From Branchipolynoe longqiensis (lineage: Eukaryota > Annelida > Polychaeta > Phyllodocida > Polynoidae), in assembly GCA_030323885.1 (NCBI GenBank), contig CM059192.1:1915934-1979933 (forward strand): 64,000 bases of DNA, given 5' to 3'. A program made the translations under genes and the position numbers. Each line of letters begins with the position of its first letter. Position 1 is the stretch's first letter. Shown one piece after another: positions 25,101 to 37,100 of the stretch. Below the pieces are notes generated by a model. That model ran no database searches. It saw only the letters and a list, made by a program, of their open reading frames with translations, and was not told the origin of the DNA.

Positions 25101-28100
25101 GTCCAAAAAAAGGCGGGGAAAAAGTGGTTGGCGCCGACCTTGCGCCAACTACTTTTGAATGGCGCTGCCGTAAGTGGACGCAAGGAGGTTTCAACTGCAG
25201 CAGCTGCATCCTCCTTGCGTCCAAAATTTCTGAAATAGACACCGGGAGGTTGGCAACTCCACGGCACCAGCCCGTTAGGAGGGCGTAAGATGGATGCTTT
25301 GACGTCACGAATCGATCGTAAGCGAATGCAGGCCCCATGTGACTGGGGTATTAGTCACCCAGTAGTACTAGTAGATCTTTGTTTAAAATGGAGAAAACAA
25401 GTGGAGAAATCATTCACAGAAAACTATACATAATATGGGGTAAGCAATAAGAGAACAATCCTTTGAAATACATGGGGAGAATTTTAATTTCTTTAAAACC
25501 TTTGTGTAAAATAATATTTTCTTTTTAAACTGACTAAATAATTAATATATAAGGCCTACATGCGAAAATAAAAATCTGGGAAAATGCCCAATGAATGCAG
25601 TGGAAATGAATCAAATAATAATCTTATCCCGTCCTGACATGACCATAGATGTTGCTAGGACGCAAAACAACAACAAACAAATATTAGAAATATTAAAGGA
25701 GATCCGGGGGAGAGGGAAGTTGTAACAGAAGTGGAGTGTTCTGGCACCAGTTTTAAGTAGGCCCTACTTACCAATGCTGTCAGTAGAAATTTTACGGTAT
25801 TCTCCAATGAATTGGGCCCAGGTTTTATGGTACTTACCAATGCCATATGCGGTCCCTATAAATCCTCGATGTGGTATCGAAATGCTGGCATGACCTCCCT
25901 CCCCCTGAAGCTGGAGCCTCGTTTTGGTCAGGTCCAGGGGATATGTAACTAAATAAAGGGTGAGATTATGTAGCTACTAAAATAAATTATTTATTTTAAG
26001 CACATAGATACAATAGTTATATATAGTAACAGCATGTCAAATTTTCCTATATTTTGAGATATGGGATATGGAGAACTATACTATAATAAATTGCAACTTG
26101 TCTATAAAATGGTAAATAGTATGTAAAACCAAAGGCATATAAGGTATATGTGGAGTTGCTGTTCTACTACTCATGAAGGATAGAAATTGTATATTGATAT
26201 AGTATAGAGAGGGAGGGTCACTTCTTGACCTGAAGGAGTGTCACTTCTTAGGTGGGACAGTCTTTGGGAAGTTGCCTCACATACCCCCTCCCCTCAAGAG
26301 TTATTTATGGATCCCTGCCACAGATACAGATCTAACCATGCCTTGGCAACAGGGATATTGAACCCTCATTGGTGGATAGAGGAATGCTTGTTAGGGATTG
26401 GAAGATTGATCATGTGATCACCACCATCTTGGATTCTAAAAGCTATATATATAATAAACTAAGCAAGCTCCTTCTGGTTCCTTCTGCACACTCTATATCT
26501 TGCCTTCCTTCTCTATACTTGCCTGTAGTGATTTCCTATTTAACCTGCCTACCCAACCACAGCTGCCGGCCGTCGCACTTTACAAGCAGTTAGCTCTAAA
26601 TTTAGTGGTAAATTCTTCCCGTTCAAGGTTCTTCTCATATTACCCAGTTTATGTTCGAAATGAGAACGGTATTTATACAGGAATATAACTATGGGGGACC
26701 CCCCCCCCCGCCCACACACACACACAAATTATAACTATAAGTAGGCCTATATTAGTATATAATAATATATTTACTAAGTTATTATAGAGGGCGTGCATGT
26801 GATGTCAACACTCAGCAGTTAGCCATCTTGGATTACACTTAATACCACCTATGGCACCCCCTGTCTTATACCAAGAACACTACAGCCACAACTGGGCCTA
26901 CCTAGTCGGCGGCTGCCAAAGTATGTGACGCCACCTAGCGGGTACTGCCCGAACCTTTCTAATTCATTGCCAGAGCATCAAAGTGTCAACATACTTCGCT
27001 TTAGCAACGATGTGAGGCTACATGATTAAAAAAATACTTCCTCTCCATCAAAAAACCCTTTTCCCTGAACTTTTGAGGCTAAACTGCTCAAAACAGTGAC
27101 AAATAAACCAACAAATCGGTAAATAAACACAATGTAAGGAGTTGCAATCCTTTCATATGTAATCCAATATGGCCATCGGAAGTTGTCTTGTGACATCATT
27201 ACACCCCGTCTATAGCATAATATATCATCTATCTTCGGTAGGTACCCTACAATCCGCCAGGGGCGCCACTGTCGGCGGACCGATAAAACTGGTACAACTT
27301 TTTGCGACCTCATCTGCAGCAGAGTTGAGTCGGGAAAAGGCACCACACAGGAAGCACATGCACAGTACATTCGTTGTTACATTTGTTTTTGAAGCACCAA
27401 CGATTTCAGCAGATTTTCATTGTTGTATGACGTTTGAAAGGCATCTTACTAAGCTATTCAAGTCCTCAGATGCAAAATTCAGAGGGAAGACTGCCAGGAA
27501 TGTCCATGCTAACTATTAGAATGTAAATCTTCAGCATTTTTTCTTCCTAAAAATGCTTATACAATGACTACAACTGGAATCGTAAGTCTAGAATCTGGCA
27601 GAGTATTGTAGGTGTCAGGCAGTTTTTGTATAATGGTTGCCATGGAAACACACATTTTTCTGTGATATAATTTTTTAAATATCAGTTTTGATAAGCTGAG
27701 GTGATTTGCCAGACCAATAAGAACCTTGATATGAAATTTCATCAGGATCTGACCATTATTTTTTAAAAGCTACAGTTGACTCATATTGTAGGTGGGAGTG
27801 ATTGTATTACGGTTGCCATGGAAACCTACATTTTCCTGTGAACTAATTTTTGATAAGCTGGGGTGATTTGGCATATGAAGAAGAACCTTGGTGTGAAGTT
27901 TGATCAGGATCTGATCATTAATAAAGAAACTACAAAGAAATATTCTTATAATTAGTCTATTTAACAGTCCTAAAGGGGCTGTCACATTAGGTTTTTTTTG
28001 CGGGAGCGTATGGCGGCGTAGGCGCTTTACTTCATATACGTCGGCATACGCCGCCATACGCTACGCATACGCTGCGCATATGCTGCGCATACGCATAGGC

Positions 28101-31100
28101 CACGCATAGGCTATGCATATGCTATGCATACGCTATGCATATGCTATGCATAGGCTATGCATAGGCTACGCATAGGCTACGCATAGGCTACGCATACCAC
28201 CTTCATGCTACGCGGACCACCTTCATATGCTATGCATATGCTACGCATATGCTATGCATAGGCTGTCATGTGCCGGCCTATGCCGTTGTACACCGCCATA
28301 CGCTTTCTCCCGTCCGTCCATCCAAATGTTTTTATGCATGCTAAAAAAATCTCGACCTACGGGAGTGTATGGTTCATACGCTACTCATACGCTTCTCATA
28401 CGCTCCTCGTACGCCGGTGTATGCTAGGGGTATGCCGGCATACGCTACTCATACGCTCAACTTGCGTCACGGGCGTATCTCTGGCATATGAAGCATCCGC
28501 AGAACCTACGAGTTGCGTATGGGAGCGTATTCGTAGCGTATGCAAAGCGTAAGAGTAGCGTATGCCGGCGTATGCCCGACCTATGGTCTCGGTATATAAA
28601 GGCCACGCACGCCTTCTTCGGTCATTCCTGCTCTGCTGCTCATACAGGATGGATGCCCAGGCACTCCAAGTAGAGTTCCAGTATTTCTACAGAGTTGCCA
28701 TTTATCACCATGGTTCTTCTGGCGGCCCGTCTCAAGAGCAGAAGGAGGAGGGAGCGGCGGCGGCGACGATCAGTGTGGGACAGACCCTGGATTGGGAGGC
28801 GGCCACAGTTTGGCTTGTTCGACAATCTGATGGTCGAGCTCCGCAGCGAGGACACCGCATCGTTTGTGAACTTCATGCGGCTGCCTCCCCAGTTGTTTGA
28901 CGAGATTGTGGTGCGAGTGGCACCGAGGATCGCAAAAAAACGGACCACCTTCAGGGTGCCGCTCGAGCCGGCGCTGAAAATAGCACTTACTCTGTGGCAC
29001 CTGGCATCTGGCACAAAATACTCCTCCATGAAGTTCGGGTGGAGGGTGCCCCACAACACACAGTCGCTGATAGTGCGTGAAGTCTGTCAGGCCATCGTCG
29101 ATGAGTACATGGCCAAGGTCATGACGTGTCCGACGACTCCAGAAGGGTGGCGTGCCATCGCGGACCTCTATTTAGAGAAGTGGAACTTCCCCCATACCTG
29201 TGGCGCTCTGGATGGGAAGCACATCGCCTGGCGGTGCCCTCCAAAGAGTGAGTCGCTCTACTACAACTACAGGGGTTTTTACTCTGTGGTCCTGTTGGCG
29301 CTTGTAGATGCGGATTACAAATTTATCTGGGCAGATATTGGCGGTTTGGCCTCCGCGTCCGATGCCCAGATTTACAACGACTCCGAGCTGAAGGCGGGCA
29401 CTGAAGGTGGCACCATCAGCTTTGCGAACCCTGAACCGCTCGTCGATGGCCAGAAGGATGTGCCGTATTTTCTGATCGGTGATGACGCCTTTGCCCTGCG
29501 GCCGACCATGATGAAGCCGTACGGCAAGAGGGGCTTGAACAATGACGAGCGACTCTTCAACTACCGGCTTTCCCGATCTAGGAGAGTGGTGGAGAATGCC
29601 TTTGGCATTCTAGCCAACCGCTTCCAAGTGCTGCTGACGACTATGCAGCACCACCCCTCCAACGTGAAGATCATCGTCAAGGCGTGCATTGTTCTGCACA
29701 ACTTCATGGGGACACACTACCCAGCCCTACAGAACATGCAGCTGGATCGTCCCGAGACAGCCAACAACAACTTTGTGCCTGGAGCTTGGCGAGAGGGCCA
29801 CAACCTTCTTGACATTGACGTTCTACCTGTTAACCCCAACACCGCGTCCAAGCACGGAAAGGAACAGCGCAATCTAATTAAAGACTGGGTCGTCTCACCT
29901 GCCGGAGTACTGTCATGGCAAGACAGGATGATCTGACAAAACATTTTATCAGTCTGTATGCGCTGTGTCTGTGTACTGTTTTTGCAAACTTATGTGCTTT
30001 TCTTGACACGGTACTGTTATCGCTTATTTACATGTCCGTGATGTTGTGACATGTCTCCTGTTATATGAGATGCTAATATGTTTATATGTCTAGTAAAATA
30101 AATGATATCAATTTATACATGTAATTGTAATGAATCTCCTCTCTTTTTACATGAATTAATCTTTTACATACATACTAAGAACACAGGGAAAAATAGAGTG
30201 ACACACGGACAGAAAGGGGGAGACGAGTTAGAGGGGCGAGGGAGGGAGGGGGAGAAGAGATAGAGGGAGGGAGAGAGAGGGGGAGGGAGAGAGAGGAAGA
30301 TAGATAGAGAGAGGAAGAGAGAGAGAGGGAGAGAGATAGAGAGAGGGAGGAAGAGAGATAGACAGAGGGAGGAAGAGAGAGAGGGAGGCAGAGATAGAGA
30401 GAGGGAGGAAGAGAGATAGAGAGGGAGGGAGGGAGGAGGGAGGGGAGAGAGAAAGGGGAAGGAGAAAGATAGGGTAGGGACTTGTGTCCTTAATATTTAT
30501 TATAAATATTTTAAATTTTCAGTTGTTATTTATGTTTTAATTTTAATTTTAATTGTACTTTAATGTATAACAATTAAATGATGGCATGCCTTTACTGAAC
30601 GCGGACACAAAAATTCAAATTGACACTATATTTATTTATTAACACATCTTGACACATATTTACATATATACAAAAAAATGTACAAACAATATATATCATC
30701 ATCATCATGCTGTCGGTCGCGATGCGACAAAGACTGCTTTCATTACTTGACTGCCGCTCTCCATTTCGCTCTCTGCTGTGAGAGTTGCGTCCATGAGTCG
30801 GTCTTAATGTCTCTCAGCTTCAGGTTTCTCTTGATGGTATCTTTGAACCGGAGACGGGGGCACCCTGTCTTTCTGTAGCCAGAAGACAGTTGAGAATAGA
30901 GGATCTGCTTTGGTAGCCTGTCTGATGACATCCTCATGAGGTGTCCAGTCCACCGGAGATTCTTTTTGATCAGAAGATCTTCCATAGAGGGCAGCCCCAT
31001 CCGTTCGAGTATTTCCTTATTCATCACTTTGTCCTTCCAGGTTAGCCTCATGATTGAACGCAGATGTCGCATCATGAAGGCATGCAGCTTTTTCACCTGC

Positions 31101-34100
31101 TGTCTGTACACTGTCCAGGCCTCGGCTCCGTATAGTAGGGTGGATAGCACGATTGCGCGGTAGATCTTACCTTTGACCCGAATGGACACATGGTGGTTGT
31201 TCCAGAGTCTCTGGCGTAGTCGGCCGAAAGATGCGCTAGCCTTGGCCATCCTCCTCTGTATCTCAGCATCAATGCGTCCATCACTTGATATAGTGCTTCC
31301 GAGATAGGTGAATTCCGGAACAGAGTTCAGCTTGTTTCCGTCAACCATGATCTCCTCCTCTCGGGTTCTTGTAGAGTTGGGTTGGTACAGCACCTCCGTC
31401 TTCTTGATGTTAATTTTCAGGCCAAACTTCTTTGATGCATCGGAGAAAGCGTCCACTATTTTCTGGGTCTCTTCAGCAGATCCTCAGCAGAGTGGGCAAC
31501 CAGTGCACTGTCATCTGCGAATAGTAGCTCTCTCACCAGTATCTGAGTAGTCTTGGTCTTCGCTCTGAAGTGTGCGACATTGAATAGGTCAGCGCTCTGT
31601 CTGGACTGTATATAGATGCCATCCCCCATGTCTCGGAAAGCCTCGTCTAGCATTGCTGATAGGAAGATGGAGAAGAGCATGGGGGCCAGTACACAACCTT
31701 GCTTGACCCCATTGGTAACCTCGAACGATTCCGAGACTTCCCCTCCAGCACTAACGTTCGCCATCATTCCTGTATGTAGAGCCTCGATCATAGTTGTGAA
31801 CTTCTCTGGGCATCCGTACTTCCTCAGTAGCTGCCATAGCCCGGTCCTCCCGACTGTATCAAATGCCTTAGTGAAATCGACAAATACCATGTACAGTGGT
31901 CGGTCCTGCTCAATGCACTTTTCTTGTAGCTGTCGGAGACAAAATATCATATCCACAGTGCTCCGGTTACCTCTGAAGCCACACTGTGACTCTGGAACTA
32001 CACCAGGTGTTATGTGAATAGATAGTCTGTTGAGTAGGATCCTGGCGAAGATCTTCCCTGCTATGGAAAGAAGAGAGATTCCTCTATAGTTCCCACAGTC
32101 TGTTCGATCACCTTTCTTGTAGATGGTTACAATGCTGGCATCCTTCCATGCTTGGGGTACAGAACCCTCCTCCCAGGCATTGGTGATTAGTTGGTGCAGT
32201 CTGTTGAGCAGATTGTCTCCTCCATGCTTCCATACCTCGGCAGGAATTCCATCACCCCCAGGTGCTTTGCCATCTTTCAGGCTGGCGATTGCTCTAGCCA
32301 TCTCATCCATGGTTGGAATCTCATCGAGGCATGTTTTGGTAATGCGCTGCTGGATGTTGTTCAGAGCTTCGTGATCTATGTCACCAGGGACGTTGAGTAG
32401 CTTCTGGAAGTGTTCGCTCCATCTTGCCACAACTCTCTTGCTGTCGGAAAAGGTCTCCGTTCCATCTGTTGATTTCAGGTGAACAGCTCCCTTCTTCACG
32501 GGTCCCCACACTTCCTTCAGTCCGCTGTAGAAGCCCTTCATGTTGTTTCTGTCTGCAGCTCTCTGCAGCTCCTCTGCCTTCATTTCCCACCAGTCTGACT
32601 TCAATGCACGGGTGCATTTTTGTAGCAATCTGCAGGCATCTTTGTATGCTGCAGTGGTGGATCTAGTGTTCCTGGTCTGCAACACTCTCTGGTGGGCTTG
32701 GTCTCTTCTGCTCATAAGATTCTGTAGCTCCTGATTGTTGGGGTCGAACCAGTCCTGATGTTTTCTGTCTGGCTTGCCGAGATAAGTTTTAGCTGTGTTG
32801 TATACAACCTGCTGCAACGCTGCCCATTCCTCATCTGGTGTTGGGCTTTCCTTCTCCTCCCATTGTGCAAGAGCGCTGTCCATCTCCCGCTCGAAGCTCT
32901 CCCTGTGACTGATGGTACTTAATTTTGCTGTGTTGAGCTTTGTCGGTTTATTTGTCCCTTGCCTGTTGTGTTTTTCTCGTATTCTGAATGCCACTTTTGA
33001 CCTTAGCATCTGGTGATCGGTCCAGCAGTTAGCTCCACGCATGGCTCGAGTACTGTGGATGTCCATCTTATCCCGGCACCTTGTGATGATGAAGTCGATC
33101 ATATGCCAGTGCCTGGAACGAGGATGCATCCAAGTGGTCTTGCGTTCATCCTTCTGCTTGAACATGGTGTTTGTTACTATCAGTTCGAACTCAGAGCACA
33201 AAGCCAGTAGGAGCTCACCATTGGAGTTGCATTTCCCGATTCCATGTTTGCCCATGACCAAGGGCCACTTGTCATTGTCTCTTCCTATCCTTGCATTGAA
33301 GTCTCCTATCAGCAGTAGCTTATCAGTGTGAGGGATGTCACTGAGCGTACTTGCCAGCTGGTTGTAGAAGCCCTCCTTGTTATCATCTGGGTTTGTCATT
33401 GTTGGAGCGTACACACTGATAATTGTAGCAAAGTTGTCCTTGCTTAAAGGTTTTGTTTGTTGTTGTTTTACGTCCTAGCAACATCTAAGGTCATATCAGG
33501 ACGGGTACCGACTTGTGACAGTGCGCACTCATGGCAACTTTATAGTGCTGTCCCACTGGGAAACCAGGCCGCCGGCACCATGACCTGATATCCCACTCAG
33601 TCACATTATCCTGACACTGAGCACACCAGTCCTTGCCCTATCCTAATAATGCCGAGCGCCTGGCTAGGAAGCGACAAGTATCAATTTTAAAGTCATTGGT
33701 TTGACTCGACCGGGACTCGAACCCACAACCCCACGATCTACCAGCACGGGAGACGGACGCTCTAACCCACTCGGCCACCCCGTCTGGTTTGCTCAAAGGT
33801 AGTCTCATCTTAATGATTCTGTCACTTACTGGCCGTGGCATTTCTGTCAGCTTTGTGACGATGTCCTTTTTGATAGCAAAGCCCACTCCTGCCTCCCTTC
33901 TCTCTCCTTCGGGTTTGCCACTCCAGAAGAAAGAGTGACATTTCATGAAAGCTGCCTGCAAAAGTGTTGAAGTGCTGCTGGCTTTTGCAAGTTACCAGCG
34001 GCACTCTCTCGGGGAGCAAATAGAGGTTTCACACCGGCAAGAACATGTCAAGACAGGCGCAAAACTATTTGTCCCTGCAGTGGCTGGTCGGGAGATGTTG

Positions 34101-37100
34101 GGAGTTCCATACATCAACCGCCATTAATGCTGCCACAGTGACATGGTTTTCTGTTTAGGGTTTGCTCCCTTAGCCTTCGGTTCTGTCAAGGACATGTACC
34201 ACAAGGCAGTGGTTTAGAACAATATATATACATACAATATATATATATACATATATACATACAAATGTACAAATATAAATAAAAAACTAAGACTACATAT
34301 CTACACATATATACAAATATTTACATTCACTTCTCTCCCTTGCCACTTGAAGTGGCATCAGCGGGCGACTGTGTGGCTGACGAGGGGAATAGGTCCAAGT
34401 TGGCCCCCAACATGCCAGAGATCCCCGACAGCCCCGACAAGTTCAATAGCCCGTCTGGGCTGGCCGACTCAGACAAGTTCACTTGGGTGGGGTCGACTTG
34501 TGTCGGAGTCGCGACGTCTGCGGCAGCGGAAGTCGCCGACCATGCCGCACCCACAGTGGCCGTACCACCCGCGCGCACCACGACTCCGGGAGAGCCCCTC
34601 GTGTGCCCCACCACCCCTAATGTCCGGAGTTGTCCAGGAGTGTGCGGTGGTGACGGCCGTACCACCAGCGGAGCTGCGGCCGGCTTGTGACCCACGGAGG
34701 TTGGAGGTAGAGGCTGAGGCGGAAGACTTGGCAGAGGCGGCAGACGCTGTGGCTGATGATGTATGTGCGGCTGCCCCATGTAGCGCTGCACATACTCCTG
34801 TGTCTGTGAAGTCCATGGTGATGCCGGTGGTGGCTGGTGAGTCCACTGGTGGGGTTGAGGCTTGTATGCCTCACTTGCAGACACAGGAGCAGGTGCAGGA
34901 GCAGCCACACGAACCACCGGGGCCACGAATGTTCCTTCCTCCTCCTCCAGATGGTGCGAAACCATGCGGTTGAGTGCACCACAAATCGACACAAACCACT
35001 CCTCCACCATCGTGAGGATCATGTCCCGCACATAGTTGGCGAATGCCACATGCTTCGTCACCGTCGGTGGAGGAGGCGGCTGCATCACCTTGAGGATGTC
35101 CCCAGACTCGTCGAACCTCTTGTGGATGGCAGCGAGGAGGTTCTCTTCGACTGGAGCAGATCGCTTCCCTCTCCCCTTTCCCCGCTCTCGGAATGTAGTG
35201 GGGGGAGTGGGTGGAAGCTCCTCGTCCATCGCCACTTCCACATCGGTCGGCACATTATCGTCCACGGTGACATCGAGCTGCGGAGCCGCGACAGGAGCGG
35301 CCAACTGCAAGACAAAATCATAAAATAACATGAGTAACATGAACGCAAATCTATATTTCGACAAAACACATGACAAGTCAACAGTAAATCAAAAATATAT
35401 AAAGCAAAAATAATTAACGTTAAATGCAAACATGGATTTATAACGATTATATCACGATACATCTATTGTCAATATCTCAATTTAGGAACAACAACACAAC
35501 TCAACATTAAAGAAATATATAACATTTAACAAATAACTAGAATATTTAGATAAATACAACAAAAGCATAACATAACAAAATTAGAATATGAGCGGTTTTA
35601 CGAGAATACTAACGGCCGCACTTGTCAGAACGATAAAGGATTATGTACTTACACTCCTGCAGGGCTCCGTCGGTGATGGACGATGGACCGCAGGAACCCG
35701 AACTTGCGCAGGATCCACTCCTCCCGCTCAGTCAGGTCAGCGGCTCCGTCACGCTTTTTTTCTTGTGGAGCCGCGTGTTGGTGTCCCTGAGCGACTTGAA
35801 CCACTTCTGGAGATGGACTGTTGTCATCCCCAGAAGTGTCGCCTGGTCCTCCCACATCTTGGCCTTTCTGTCTGAGCGGCGGTACGCCGCCCGACGCAGC
35901 GGACGCCGCCCGTGAGCTGCCCCGAGAAGCAGGAGATGGCGAGCTGGAGCGGGGACGCCAGCGTTGCGTCGTCGACCTCTCCACTTCCATCTCCAGCTCC
36001 TCCAGCGGATAGTGGTGTTCTGGAGAGTGGTGTTGTGGAGAGTGGTGTTGTGGAGATTGGTCTGGAGAGTGGCGAGGTGTGGAGGCAGCTGAGGAGGCTG
36101 GTGATGGAGAGCATTGTAAAGTCTGCCTCTTTCTGCCTCTCCCACGGCCTAGTCCTCCTGTAGTTACAGCAGCTCTGGAGGCCGGTGTAGTAGCAGTAGT
36201 ATGTGTAGTAGTAGTAGTAGTAGTAGTAGCAGTAGCAGAAGCAGAAGCAGCAGCAGCAGTGGTGTTCCTCTTGGCAGGCATGGTGGCAGAGTGAGGGGAG
36301 ACAGTTGCTGCAGGCTATATATACCCAGGAGCCACCCAGCGGCGGACCCTGGAGAGATAACATAGGTCACGCATACGCTCCTCATACACTCCTAAAATAA
36401 TCATACGCTCCTCATACGCTCCACCTGCCACTCAAAACCATAAAAAAATGTCACAGTATGCTCCCATACGCTCCTCATAGGTTACGCATACGCTCAAAAA
36501 CACCCGAGAGGTCACCAAAGGTCACGATACGTCGTCCCGCGCAGCTTTTTCCCATTTTCGACGTAGGTTTTGAATACGCTCCCACCATACACCGTAATGT
36601 GACAGGGCCTTAAATAAGGCACTTCTCTAATGCATTAGCTAATACAAAAGATCTGAAATTCAACAACCTTCAAATGCACATATCTCACTCAATTTTTGGA
36701 ATATCTAAAAAATTCAAAAAGCATATTGCTTTTGATTCATTGGAGCTTCCAGTGAAATTATAATTTGAATGTTTGGAATAATTTGAAAATTTTAGTAGGG
36801 TAGGCCTACCTATCTCCGTGTAACCTTTCCTAATTTATATAATCCATCTTTGATCAGTCTGTACATTAGCAGTACTTCTAGAGGGCTGTAACATATTACT
36901 ATCTATTTATGACATATACAACGCACATGGACTGACATAAAATCCCTGTTCACACACGGGCCTTAAGTCGCCTCAAGTAGTTCGCCTCATCTAAGTTGAC
37001 TAAGATCGCGCGTGTGAATGGTCCTCTGAGGCGAAATAGGGCTGAGTCGACTCAACTAGTTCGCCTCAAGTAAACCACTTCGCAAAGTAGTTTAGATGAG

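Larger units (their letters stand above)
30697..34217 (-). pseudogene. non-LTR retrotransposon (endonuclease and RT) inserted in Harbinger, disrupted
   Basis: Minus-strand LINE. Its 3' end at the left has a short (ATG)n tail (catgatgatgatgat). The endonuclease part is read from about 33960 ([20 protein letters not shown]) through [20 protein letters not shown] and [20 protein letters not shown]. The RT core follows: [78 protein letters not shown], and [15 protein letters not shown]. The C-terminus is [20 protein letters not shown] and [14 protein letters not shown]. Defects: a frameshift near 31470 just after the catalytic FADD block, a SINE inside the endonuclease part (33452-33788), and a decayed endonuclease start. 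Clade not fixed; it is APE-type and distinct from the RTE element at 8596. Confidence 0.9.
27974..36610 (+). mobile_element. two-gene PIF/Harbinger DNA transposon, with nested LINE and SINE
   Basis: 8,637 bp. The tips are AGGGGCTGTCACATTA (left) and AGGCCCTGTCACATTA (right, reverse complement), 14 of 16 identical, flanked by TAA. Subterminal regions are arrays of words such as gcatacgctatgcatagg (28015-28590) and cgcatacgctcctcatac (36365-36590). It encodes a DDE transposase (28710-29936, plus) and a convergent second protein (36281-34327, minus, two exons), the usual pair for this superfamily. A 3.5-kb LINE has inserted between the two genes, and a SINE sits inside that LINE. Each gene has a TATA-like box in its subterminal region (28592-28599; 36313-36322). 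It lies wholly in SLC25A27 intron 1. Confidence 0.93.

Noticed and set aside
28695..28709. Earlier start of the Harbinger transposase at 28695
   Set aside because: That codon is TTG. The first ATG, at 28710, has a strong context (accATGG) and is preferred.
34347..35328. Plus-strand open frames of 116-208 codons
   Set aside because: Shadows of exon 2 of the Harbinger partner protein on the minus strand, which has the acceptor and the element context.
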